DNA from: Salinibacterium sp. ZJ70
GTDB lineage: Bacteria; Actinomycetota; Actinomycetes; Actinomycetales; Microbacteriaceae
Reading direction: 5' to 3'
Length of the DNA: 64,000 bases
Assembly: GCF_011751865.2 (NCBI RefSeq)
Contig: NZ_CP061770.1
Location: 1,116,001 to 1,180,000 of the forward strand
Shown one piece after another: positions 17,207 to 26,053 of the stretch. The notes under the pieces were generated by a model. The model was given only the letters and a program-made list of their open reading frames with translations, was not told the DNA's origin and made no database searches. Each line of letters opens with the position of its first letter. Positions within the stretch are counted from its first letter, which is position 1. A program made the translations under genes and the position numbers.

Positions 17207-19530
17207 CGGATCCGCGCCCGGAAACGAAGCACGAAGCACCTCGCGCACGGTTTCGGGCCGGCGACCTTCGCCTGGTGCCCGCTGCTCTCGGAGCGTGGGC
17301 ATCGGCGGGGGTGGTGATCGGATTTCCGGCAGAGGCTCCGCTGGGCTGGGTTGTGGGTGTGCTGTGGGCGGGCGCGTTCGTGAGTGCGATCGTGTGTGGG
17401 CGCTGGCGACTGTGGCTCCCCGTGGTGCTTGCGCTCACGGGTGCGGCGATCGTTGCACACTCGGTGGCCATGCGCGCGCCCGACCGTCTGCCTCAGGCCC
17501 TGGCAGAAGCCGCAAGTAGGGGTGCTGTGGTGGAGCTGGTGGCGGTGATCACGGGACAGGCAACGGATGGGCGCGTCACTGCCGACGTGGGCCTTGCGCA
17601 AACGACGCATCCGGGCTGGGCGTCCAGCGTGGTGTTTCTCGCTGAGCAGGAACAGGGCGATTCGGTGCAATCCGAACCGCAGATCGGCGAATCATGGGCC
17701 GTCACCGCGCGCGTTGTGGCGACAGAGCCCGCAGACGACGCGACCCTGTTGGCGTTCGCCGAAAGGGCGGGGGAGCGCCTGGCACACGCGCCGCCCATCC
17801 TCGATGCCGCCTCGCACCTGCGCGCCGGTCTTCGAGAACTCGCAGCCGGTTTGCCGGGCCGCGGGGCTCAATTGCTTCCGGGCCTCGCGGTGGGTGATAC
17901 GAGCCGGGTGGAGGACGGCCTCGATGCCGATATGAAGGCATCGAGCCTGAGCCATCTCACCGCTGTCTCGGGGGCGAACTGCGCGATCGTCGTCGGCGCT
18001 GTCTTCGCGCTTGCGGCCGCGATGGGGGCTCCGCGCGGAGCCCGCGTGGTCATATCGTTGCTCGCGCTTCTGGGCTTTGTGGTTCTGGTCACCCCAGAGC
18101 CCAGCGTGTTGCGGGCTTCGGTGATGGCGGCGGTGGTGCTCGTAGGGCTGGTCTCTGGTCGGCCGATGCAGGGAGTGCCTGTGCTGTGCCTTGCGATCGT
18201 GGGGCTGCTCGTCGTCGATCCGTGGCTCGCGCGGTCCTACGGTTTCGCGCTTTCCGTACTCGCCACCGCAGGGTTGCTGCTGCTGGCGGCACCGCTGGCG
18301 AACGTGCTTGCGCGGTGGATGCCACGCGCACTTGCCCTTGTGCTCGCGGTACCTCTCGCCGCACAGCTGGCTTGTCAGCCAGTGCTCATCCTGCTCAGCC
18401 CTTCCATCGCGACGTGGGGTGTGCTGGCCAACGTGCTCGCTGCCCCTGCTGCTCCGATGTGCACGGTGATCGGACTCATCGCGTGCCTCGTTACTCCCCT
18501 TGCGCCAGCGCTGGGTGGGGCGTTGGCGGCAATCGCGTGGGTACCAGCTGCGTGGATCGCCGCGGTCGCAGAGTTCACGGCGGGCCTCCCCGGGGCCCAA
18601 CTGCCCTGGGCTGAGGGTGCAGCCGGTCTCCTGTCACTCGCGGCGCTCACTGCACTGACGCTCACCGCATTTCTGGCGCCGCCGGCGTCGCGGTGGCGGT
18701 GGGCGGCAGCTCGCATATCCTTAGCGGCGATCGTGGCCGTAGCGGCAACGCCAGCGGTGTCGCGTATCGCCGATGTGCTGTCGAGACCGACGGATTGGCA
18801 GTTCGCCCTGTGTGACGTGGGCCAAGGAGACGCGCTCATCGTGCGATCAGCTCAGCGGGTTGCGGTGGTCGACACCGGGCCCGACCCGGTACTCGTCGAG
18901 GAGTGTCTCGCGCGTCTTGCGATTTCGCACATCGACCTCCTCGTGCTCACTCACTACGACTCCGACCATGTGGGCGGCGTGGAGGCTGTGCTGGGTCGCG
19001 TGTCAACCGTTCTTGTCGGCCCCATGCGCGACCCCGAAGACGTTGCGGTGGTCGACAGTTTGCGGGCATCCGGAGCGGAGGTGCGCACGGCGACTGACGG
19101 ACTCGACGGCACCCTCGGGTCCCACAGCTGGACGGTCCTGTGGCCGCCGTCGCGCGGCGCAGAAAGCGGCAACGCAGCGAGCGTCGCGCTCATGGTGAAG
19201 CCCGGGCCCGGATGCGTCGACTGCCTGAGCGCTCTTCTGCTGGGTGACCTTGGCGAAGAGGAGCAGATACGGCTCGGTGCTCGTCACACGGTGGGTCCCG
19301 TCGACATCCTCAAAGTCGCTCACCACGGTTCGGCCGATTCGAGTGCTGCCATCACTGCTCGGGCAGCCGCGCGTGTCGCTCTGATCGGAGTAGGGGAGGG
19401 CAACACGTACGGTCACCCGTCACCTTCCGCACTCACCGCGCTCGCCGATTCAGGAACAGCCGTGTTTCGCAGCGACCTGCACGGGCTCGTACTGGTGGGG
19501 CCGTCTGGTGTGTGGACAGAACGCGGCTAG
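17203..19530 (+). CDS. comEC: ComEC/Rec2 DNA-uptake channel
   Basis: A 775-residue polytopic membrane protein thought to form the channel for single-stranded DNA during transformation. Order: an N-terminal DUF4131-like membrane region, the competence domain (about residues 220-490, including LSHLTAVSGANCAI), and a C-terminal metallo-beta-lactamase domain whose metal site reads LTHYDSDHVGG and VAHHGSADS. The length is complete. It starts on a GTGA overlap with comEA. Whether the strain is competent cannot be told; no other uptake genes are in the window. Its TAG stop forms the first bases of a -10-like TAGGCT. Confidence 0.94.
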   Translation: MTDPRPETKHEAPRARFRAGDLRLVPAALGAWASAGVVIGFPAEAPLGWVVGVLWAGAFVSAIVCGRWRLWLPVVLALTGAAIVAHSVAMRAPDRLPQALAEAASRGAVVELVAVITGQATDGRVTADVGLAQTTHPGWASSVVFLAEQEQGDSVQSEPQIGESWAVTARVVATEPADDATLLAFAERAGERLAHAPPILDAASHLRAGLRELAAGLPGRGAQLLPGLAVGDTSRVEDGLDADMKASSLSHLTAVSGANCAIVVGAVFALAAAMGAPRGARVVISLLALLGFVVLVTPEPSVLRASVMAAVVLVGLVSGRPMQGVPVLCLAIVGLLVVDPWLARSYGFALSVLATAGLLLLAAPLANVLARWMPRALALVLAVPLAAQLACQPVLILLSPSIATWGVLANVLAAPAAPMCTVIGLIACLVTPLAPALGGALAAIAWVPAAWIAAVAEFTAGLPGAQLPWAEGAAGLLSLAALTALTLTAFLAPPASRWRWAAARISLAAIVAVAATPAVSRIADVLSRPTDWQFALCDVGQGDALIVRSAQRVAVVDTGPDPVLVEECLARLAISHIDLLVLTHYDSDHVGGVEAVLGRVSTVLVGPMRDPEDVAVVDSLRASGAEVRTATDGLDGTLGSHSWTVLWPPSRGAESGNAASVALMVKPGPGCVDCLSALLLGDLGEEEQIRLGARHTVGPVDILKVAHHGSADSSAAITARAAARVALIGVGEGNTYGHPSPSALTALADSGTAVFRSDLHGLVLVGPSGVWTERG

Positions 19531-19533
19531 GCT
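19528..19533 (+). promoter_or_regulatory. Putative -10 element before the LuxR-type gene
   Basis: TAGGCT, whose TAG is the comEC stop codon. It would start a transcript near 19540, with a ~20-nt leader containing GGAG. The -35 is unclear. Confidence 0.35.
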
Positions 19534-19560
19534 CGCAGTGGTTGATGACATGACGGAGAA

Positions 19561-21336
19561 GTGGGATTAGCTGTGCTGGATGTTCCGTTCCCGCGCGCAT
19601 CTGCTGCGTCCCTCGCACACGATGATGTGAACATCGAGGAAAAGGCTCCGAGCGTGTGGGAGCTCGATTCTCAGGCAATGCCGCATCCGACACCCGACGT
19701 CGCAGCGGAGGCGCCGGACCCCTGGAGTGGCCGGTTCGTGCCCTCCGAAGATCCCCACCATATGGCTGCGTGCGCTGAGCTCGCCGCGCTCGTCGAGCGC
19801 GGCGATACGGCCGAGGTTGCGGCGACGATTCGCGCCGGTTGGTACCGACTGATCCCGGGCGACTACGAGCGGGTTCGCGAGATTCTGCATCGCATCCCGT
19901 CATCGGATCGCTCCACAGAACCCCTGATTCTTTTGCTGCTGGCAGCCGTGTCTCTGCCAAGCCGTCTGCGTCGCCCGAATGCTGTTTTCTACTTCGGTGA
20001 GGCGCTTCGAGCGGCCCGCGCCCACGCGCGCGAGGGCCGTCTGCACGAGATGGACGAGCTGCTCCTTCTGGTGACCGAAGCCGCCATCTATCGCATCATG
20101 CGCATCGGCAATCGTGCCGAAACGGCAGCGTTGCGTGCCGCGCGGTTCCTCCGCTCCGCGGGGCGAGTGCAGCTTGCCGCAATGCCGGGTGCGTCCGCGC
20201 TGTATGCCCAGGTAGCGCGTTCGCTCGTTTTCAACGGCGATACCGATGGTGCGGTGCTCATCCTCGAGGACGGCCTGGCGATCTCCGAGCTCACCGCCCC
20301 CGAACTGAGTGACAACTGCGACTCGTTGTTGGCCGGAATTCTTGCGATGCGGGGAGACCTCGCTGAGGCGCGTCGGCACGTGAGCGCCATGCGTTCCCGT
20401 CGCGCGGATGCGATGAGCCGGGAAGGCTATGCGGGTGCGTATTACGTGCTTGCTGAGTCGATCCTCGCGCTCGAGCGCCTCGACGCGGAGGCCGCCGAAC
20501 AGCAGATGGCACGGTTGAAGATTGACCGGCGGACGATTGAGAACTGGGTCGAGATCGCGCGCGTTGACGCCGCCATCGCGTTGTTGCGTGAGGGGCCGGG
20601 GGCAGCCGTTGCAGAGCTGGCGCGGGCGGCGCACTTGCACCCGGGTTCGTCGCAGCTTCCTCATTTCCGCGCGGCGTTGGCTCCCGCACGCGCGGTTCTT
20701 GAGCTTGCGCAGGGCAATGTTGCTCGCGCCGAGATGATGCTGCGCAAGGAACGCGCGCGTCAGGACACACCCGAAGTCACCATTGCGCTGGCTCGTGTTG
20801 CGCTGACGCGCAATGCTCCGGGGGTGGCGTTGCAGGAGATCCGGAATATCGACCCGACGGAGGTGTCGCCCCGCGCGGAGGTCGAGATGGCGTCGATCGC
20901 TCTCGCGGCTCTGTTGCGTGTTCAGGGAATTGCGTCAGACGGTGACCGCCACTTCGCCGTGCAGCAGCGTGCGGCGTCATCTCTGGGGCGTAGTGCGCGC
21001 CAGTCGGGGGTGCGTTTCGAGTTCGGGCTGTTGGCGCAGCGCGACCTTGACGCGGTGCGGGAGGCTCTCGCCATGCATGGCTTCGACGACGTAAGTGATT
21101 CGCTCCCACGGGTTTCGCTGATTGAAGAGACCGCGAGCCTCGATGCGCTGACGGAACGCGAGCTGGTGGTCTTCCGGTTGCTGGTCTCGGGCAAGTCCAT
21201 TCCGGAGATCGCGGCAGAGCAGTTTCTCTCTGCGCACACGATCAAAGTGCAGACGCGGAGCATCTACAAGAAGCTCAATGTCTCGTCGCGGGATGAGTTG
21301 TCGGCGTTCGCCTTTGGCCACAACCTCGCGCTATAG
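19561..21336 (+). CDS. LuxR-family regulator with TPR-like repeats (MalT-like, no ATPase)
   Basis: A 591-residue protein with a C-terminal LuxR helix-turn-helix (from LTERELVVFRLLVSGKS to IYKKLNVSSRDELSAFA). The rest is a long all-helical region with TPR-like repeats resembling the sensor part of MalT/LAL regulators. The NTPase domain of those proteins is absent. GTG at 19561 has GGAG only 3 nt upstream; GTG at 19573 is an alternative. It lies directly upstream of the pilus genes in the same orientation and is the likely activator of them (inferred from position). TTG leucine codons are unusually common, at least ten by eye. Confidence 0.82.
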   Translation: MGLAVLDVPFPRASAASLAHDDVNIEEKAPSVWELDSQAMPHPTPDVAAEAPDPWSGRFVPSEDPHHMAACAELAALVERGDTAEVAATIRAGWYRLIPGDYERVREILHRIPSSDRSTEPLILLLLAAVSLPSRLRRPNAVFYFGEALRAARAHAREGRLHEMDELLLLVTEAAIYRIMRIGNRAETAALRAARFLRSAGRVQLAAMPGASALYAQVARSLVFNGDTDGAVLILEDGLAISELTAPELSDNCDSLLAGILAMRGDLAEARRHVSAMRSRRADAMSREGYAGAYYVLAESILALERLDAEAAEQQMARLKIDRRTIENWVEIARVDAAIALLREGPGAAVAELARAAHLHPGSSQLPHFRAALAPARAVLELAQGNVARAEMMLRKERARQDTPEVTIALARVALTRNAPGVALQEIRNIDPTEVSPRAEVEMASIALAALLRVQGIASDGDRHFAVQQRAASSLGRSARQSGVRFEFGLLAQRDLDAVREALAMHGFDDVSDSLPRVSLIEETASLDALTERELVVFRLLVSGKSIPEIAAEQFLSAHTIKVQTRSIYKKLNVSSRDELSAFAFGHNLAL

Positions 21337-21375
21337 CCCCACTTTGCTCTCTCGCGTAGTTGACGCATCACCAAC

Positions 21376-21396
21376 GTACTAATCGGGGTAGTAATC
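21376..21396 (+). repeat. Direct repeat, candidate activator site
   Basis: Two 9-mers, GTACTAATC and GTAGTAATC, differ at one base and are spaced 12 bp start to start, roughly one helical turn. AT-richness contrasts with the surroundings. A plausible site for the upstream LuxR-type regulator; this is inference from position. Confidence 0.4.
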
Positions 21397-21585
21397 CGGA
21401 CTCACATCGCGTGATAACGGCGATCTGCTCACTTCCGCAGACGTAGCCTGAGAGGGCTTACCCCAGCAGCGGTCGTGCTACCCGGCATCCGCAGCGCCCA
21501 GACCCGAAATCTGAGCGCACACAACACCCGAATATGAATCCGTTACCCGACGGATGCTTCACCCGAAGCGATTCCAAACCCTAGA

Positions 21586-21605
21586 CTCCCGTGCCCGCAC
21601 GGGAG
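21586..21605. promoter_or_regulatory. Perfect palindrome overlapping a putative pilus promoter
   Basis: Arms CTCCCGTGC and GCACGGGAG with a 2-bp centre. It begins inside the -10-like TAGACT (21582-21587) and covers the expected start point, as an operator would. Confidence 0.4.
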
Positions 21606-21741
21606 GTAGCTGCTGCGCAGCGCTGGTGGGGAATGCCACGGCTCGAGGTGGTCTGACCGCCGTCTCGCCGTGCCATTGGCGTGCTCTTTCGCGCGCCATC
21701 CACAGCGATGACGAACGTCAGCAAGGGGGGATCTGCTACCA

Positions 21742-24700
21742 ATGCAACGTAGCGGCGCGCTTCTGCTTGCACTCCTGATGAGTGTGCTCGTCGGTTTTGC
21801 GGCTCCGATCGGAGACGCGGCCGTGGCGACGACCGCCGTCAAGGACCCTGTGCTCGCGCAGGCCACTTCGACGGCCAGCCCTGCCAATATTTCTCCTTTC
21901 GCTGCGGCCGAGACGATTAGCTGCAGCTACGGCGACACCGGCACGGGACAGCACAAGGACACCCTGTGCTGGTTCGACTTCGCCTACATGAACGGCGCCA
22001 CGAAGACCCCCTTCTCGACGGAGTGGGTCGAGACCTTCGTGACGCCCGACAACCAAATCGTTTGCAACGGCACGAACTGCACCGCAACGGTCACCTGGGC
22101 GAGCGCGATGGGCGCGGCCTACGGGAGCCGCACCGAAACACGCAGCGCGAGCGGCAACTCGGTCGCCGCAGGACGTATTGCGGCCGTCACCGCTGCTCGG
22201 AACGCCGCGCGTGCCGGGCTGTTCGCCGATGGAAACCGCTACTACGGCAACGTCACCAACTTCCCCATCGAGGTGCCGCTTCCAAACAGCAGCTACGTCT
22301 TTAGCGCGAAGCTCGACGTCTCCGCGCCCGCTGGATCGGTTGCCCAGCACGTGCAGTCACACGTCTTGCCCACGTACGCGGGTGCGTACATGGGGAACAG
22401 CTTCTACACGGGAACGACAGGCTTCCCTGCGCTCTACCAACGCACCGACCGTGCGGCCGAAACTGCAGCAAACCGCACCACGACGATCACTCTCAAGCAG
22501 ATCAGGATGTCGTCGGAAGGCACGCCTGTGAGCGGCTACTCGGTTGTGATGGCCGACGCGGAAAGCACCGACGACGGCGAGTCGATCCGTTTCTCGCACA
22601 GCAACGCGAGTGCGATGCGATGGTTGCCGAACAACTCGACGGCATTCTCCAGCGCGACGTCGAACAACGCGCGCCGCCAGGCGGCTGTGGGTAACAACGT
22701 CTGCAACGGCGAGACATCTACCAACTACCGCAACCAGTGGGCTTCCCTCACTGCCCCGAACCCCGTGAACTGCACCGGCTCTACGGCGGGCAACAAAACA
22801 GGTGCCGTGATGCTCAACGTGTTGCCGCCGGCTCAACCCACCACCGACTGGAGCGTGACTCAGACGATGGTCGGCCGAGGCATCCAGGGGGTCGCCTTTG
22901 GTGTGTTGATCGGCCGTGTCAACCTCACGGTTGATGTCGCGCACCGCGTTCCCGACTCCACGGGCGCCCCGATCTCGGCAGAGTTCGGTGCGCGTGCTTC
23001 GGCCCCCGGGTTTGCGCCGATCGAGGCGACCACCGGCACTACGAGCCTGTCCGGTTCGGTCAACCCATCGTTCCCGATCCCGGCAAGCGGCACTCAGCTG
23101 AATCTTTCGGGGGTGCCCAACGAGTGGGACTCCTCGTACACCCAGACGTGGCAGTGCATAAAAACGGGTGGCCCCACGACCGTGTACTGGCCGGGACCGC
23201 AATCGTCGCAAACGAGCCCCACCCCGCCGGCGACTAACACCGCGTGGTTCGTGTTGCGGCCGGGCGAATACATCGACTGCACCGTCACGTACACGCCCCC
23301 GTACATCACGCTCGTCAAGGATGTTCAGCAGGCCGGAACCGGTGCCACCAACGTTGCCGCAGACTTCACTCTTGCTGTCGCGGGCGCCGGAGATTTTGCG
23401 GCGACGACATCGAAGACGAGTGCCGCGGGTGTGGCGCCGGGCGCGACAGGGGTGAAGCTCCCTATCGCCGCCAACAGTGCGAACCCTGCCGATGTCTACT
23501 CGTTCAGTGAGACAGGGCCACACAACAACCCCTGGCTGTACGGCTACGACTGGACCGACATCACCTGTGTGGCGAACAGCGGCTCAACGGCGTTCCCGAA
23601 CACGGCATTCACAAAGACCATCAACACTGAAGGCCAGGTTTCCTCCACGGGACTCAAAGTCGCGAAGGGGAATGACCTGCGGTGCACGTTCCGCAACACG
23701 GCAAACGAACCCCGACTCGTGGTGAAGAAGGATGCCTTCACGGCGCCAGACGCTGCTGCGAGCAACCTCCTGGGTTGGGGCACAGCGGTAGCGGGGCAGA
23801 GCGACGTCTACTACCGGATCACGTTCGATAACGCTCAGGGCAGCGCCCCGATGACCGTGGATCACACTGACTACCTCGCCGATGTGCTCGACGATGCAAC
23901 GTTCGTGGCTGGGAGCTTCCGCTACGGCACGGGCGCGGAAGCGGGATACTCGGCAGCGTCAACGTCCCCGAACGGCATCACCGTAACGGATCGGCACACC
24001 GCAGCGGATCCGACGGTGGCCTTCGAAGGTACGCTGCCGGCGCGCTCTACTCGGACTGTCTGGTTCCGCGTCACCACGCTTGCGAATGATGTGCGCTCCA
24101 CGGATCGCGCTGAGGGATATGAGCGAGAGTCGGGCGTCACCGACGTCCCCAACCGTGTTGGGTTCGCGCTGAATAACTACCTCGTGCCGACCGGTGCGCC
24201 GCTTCCTGCTGTGTGCGCTGACCCGAGCACGGGAGCTCCCGTCATCGACTCCAGCTGCACCCATCATCCGATCGCTGCGTGGTCGGTGTCGAAGGGGTCG
24301 CAGCCGGAAGACGGCGCCATGATCCACAGCGGCGGAAACATCTACTACCGCGTGAAGATTCAGAACTTCAGCGGCAGCACGATGACGGGCGTGCAGCTTG
24401 TCGACGACATGACGGAAACGCTCGCCGCAACGCTGTGGGACCCCACCGCTCCCCCCGCTGTTACGGTGCCCTACGGCATCAGCTTCTACACGGCGAACGA
24501 CTCCCACATCGCGGGTGGAGACATCGTCTGGAACGCGGCGACAGGGCCAAAGCCCGTCTTCGGCCTCAAGCCTGGTGCCTCGGGTGACCCGGCGGCGTTT
24601 GACGCCGACTTCACTGACGGCACCCCGTTCCCGAACGGGCAGTGGACTTTCACGACGCCGTCGTTCACGATCCCCGCCGCCATCAACGGTCAGAAGGTCG

Positions 24701-25977
24701 CGTACGCGATTGTCGGCTACGCGGTCGAGGGTGGAAAGGTTGCGAGCCCGGCAAACCCCGAGCTGCAGTACCTCGCCAACGGCACGGCTCCCGTGTCTGC
24801 GTTGTCGAGTGCAACGTGGGTGAACACCGCGACGGCGGGCGCGGCCACCATCGGCGGGCGTGCCGTGCAGCCCACCACCTGTTCGGCTCCGCAGCTCGCT
24901 GCGCTCGTCGAGATGCCTGACGAGTGCACCACTTTCCACGCGCTGGGGGAGAGCTACTTCCATATCTGGAAGAAGAGCTCCAACGAGGGCGTGGGCGGTT
25001 CCGGGCAAAACCTCGTGGGGAGCACGTTCGTCCTCGCCGACACGCAGGCGGATGCGGTTGCAGGGATCGCCTCGCGTTGGCTCTGCCGGGCGGGCTACGC
25101 CGTCCCGAATCCGCAAGACCCGATGAGCGAACCGCTGCACGCTGTGGGCACGCTCACTGGAGTCGACTCGGGCGCGAAGGTGCTCGACATCGGCAAGGAC
25201 TCGGCGACGTATCGGTCGATCGAAGAGGCGAACCGAGTGCGTGCCGCCTACAACTTCGCGAACAACCTCCATTCCACATCGCCGGGGTTCCGGCCGGAGC
25301 TCAGCCAGTGTGGGCTGTTCTTCGAGCTCCAGGGCCCCGAGCTCGACGACGGGCAGGCGCCTGGTTCGTGGCGCGCGAAGGATATTCGCGGTGGTGATCT
25401 GGCGGCAAACGGTCTCGCTCCGCTGGCGAAGTGGCGTACCGAGAGCGCCCTCAACGATCCGTCGGATCCGAGCCAGGGGCGTCACGGCACCTACTGGATC
25501 GCCGAGATGGTGGCGCCCGACAAGCACCAGCTGTTGGCCGCTCCGTTCAAGATCTGGGTTGCACCTGATGCATCCGCGACGACGGGCGGGCTCTTCCCCG
25601 GGCATCCGAACTGGTACGAGTACCAGGGCCGCCTCTCCCTCCCGTATGTGGGCGAGGGTGAGCCGGAGCCGACGTTGCCCGGTGGAACACCCCAGCTGGG
25701 CGGACTCGCTGCTGCGACGGCGGATGGGTTGAAGCTTCGCGCGATGTGTGCCGACGCGTGGGCGCTTCCTGCGAACAACCAGCCGGCGTGCGTGATGCCC
25801 ACCGGATGGAGCATGCCGATCTTCGACGTGAAGATGCGCGAGCTTCCGCTCGCAGGAGGAACAGGCACGTTGCCTCTCGGCCTCGCGGGCGGAGCGGTCC
25901 TGCTACTGGCTGTCATCGGTGCGTGGTGGTGGCGTCGCCGCACGGCCGCCGCACCTCACGATCACGAGCGTGCGTAA
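21742..25977 (+). CDS. Large pilus tip adhesin with LPLAG sorting signal
   Basis: A 1411-residue exported protein and the first gene of the pilus cluster. The signal peptide ends near residue 28. A unique N-terminal adhesin region with several cysteines runs to about residue 500. Isopeptide/prealbumin-like modules follow (YITLVKDVQQAGTG, PRLVVKKDAF, WSVSKGSQPED). A last SpaA-like module has an E-box-like YWIAEMVAPDKHQLLAAP. The C terminus has LPLAG (residues 1368-1372), a hydrophobic stretch and WRRR. Size, position and sorting signal match tip pilins such as SpaC. The fourth motif residue is Ala rather than Thr, which class C sortases can tolerate. The target surface is unknown. Confidence 0.85.
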   Translation: MQRSGALLLALLMSVLVGFAAPIGDAAVATTAVKDPVLAQATSTASPANISPFAAAETISCSYGDTGTGQHKDTLCWFDFAYMNGATKTPFSTEWVETFVTPDNQIVCNGTNCTATVTWASAMGAAYGSRTETRSASGNSVAAGRIAAVTAARNAARAGLFADGNRYYGNVTNFPIEVPLPNSSYVFSAKLDVSAPAGSVAQHVQSHVLPTYAGAYMGNSFYTGTTGFPALYQRTDRAAETAANRTTTITLKQIRMSSEGTPVSGYSVVMADAESTDDGESIRFSHSNASAMRWLPNNSTAFSSATSNNARRQAAVGNNVCNGETSTNYRNQWASLTAPNPVNCTGSTAGNKTGAVMLNVLPPAQPTTDWSVTQTMVGRGIQGVAFGVLIGRVNLTVDVAHRVPDSTGAPISAEFGARASAPGFAPIEATTGTTSLSGSVNPSFPIPASGTQLNLSGVPNEWDSSYTQTWQCIKTGGPTTVYWPGPQSSQTSPTPPATNTAWFVLRPGEYIDCTVTYTPPYITLVKDVQQAGTGATNVAADFTLAVAGAGDFAATTSKTSAAGVAPGATGVKLPIAANSANPADVYSFSETGPHNNPWLYGYDWTDITCVANSGSTAFPNTAFTKTINTEGQVSSTGLKVAKGNDLRCTFRNTANEPRLVVKKDAFTAPDAAASNLLGWGTAVAGQSDVYYRITFDNAQGSAPMTVDHTDYLADVLDDATFVAGSFRYGTGAEAGYSAASTSPNGITVTDRHTAADPTVAFEGTLPARSTRTVWFRVTTLANDVRSTDRAEGYERESGVTDVPNRVGFALNNYLVPTGAPLPAVCADPSTGAPVIDSSCTHHPIAAWSVSKGSQPEDGAMIHSGGNIYYRVKIQNFSGSTMTGVQLVDDMTETLAATLWDPTAPPAVTVPYGISFYTANDSHIAGGDIVWNAATGPKPVFGLKPGASGDPAAFDADFTDGTPFPNGQWTFTTPSFTIPAAINGQKVAYAIVGYAVEGGKVASPANPELQYLANGTAPVSALSSATWVNTATAGAATIGGRAVQPTTCSAPQLAALVEMPDECTTFHALGESYFHIWKKSSNEGVGGSGQNLVGSTFVLADTQADAVAGIASRWLCRAGYAVPNPQDPMSEPLHAVGTLTGVDSGAKVLDIGKDSATYRSIEEANRVRAAYNFANNLHSTSPGFRPELSQCGLFFELQGPELDDGQAPGSWRAKDIRGGDLAANGLAPLAKWRTESALNDPSDPSQGRHGTYWIAEMVAPDKHQLLAAPFKIWVAPDASATTGGLFPGHPNWYEYQGRLSLPYVGEGEPEPTLPGGTPQLGGLAAATADGLKLRAMCADAWALPANNQPACVMPTGWSMPIFDVKMRELPLAGGTGTLPLGLAGGAVLLLAVIGAWWWRRRTAAAPHDHERA

Positions 25978-26053
25978 GCCGTTCGCACCCATTGACCACC
26001 CGCGCGCAATGAGCGGGTTTCACACCAACAACCTCTTCTCAAGAAAGGGAATC

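Larger units (their letters stand above)
21337..21741 (+). promoter_or_regulatory. 405-bp control region upstream of the pilus operon
   Basis: The longest gene-free stretch in the window. It holds a direct repeat GTACTAATC/GTAGTAATC (21376-21384 and 21388-21396, 12-bp period), -10-like TAGCCT at 21444 and TAGACT at 21582, and a palindrome at 21586-21605. The ribosome site AAGGGGGG lies before the adhesin gene. No small ORF with credible coding character was seen. Confidence 0.5.

Noticed and set aside
23959..25605. 548-residue minus-strand frame inside the adhesin gene
   Set aside because: The plus-strand frame has a signal peptide, pilin-type modules and a sorting signal; the minus frame is Arg-rich without motifs.
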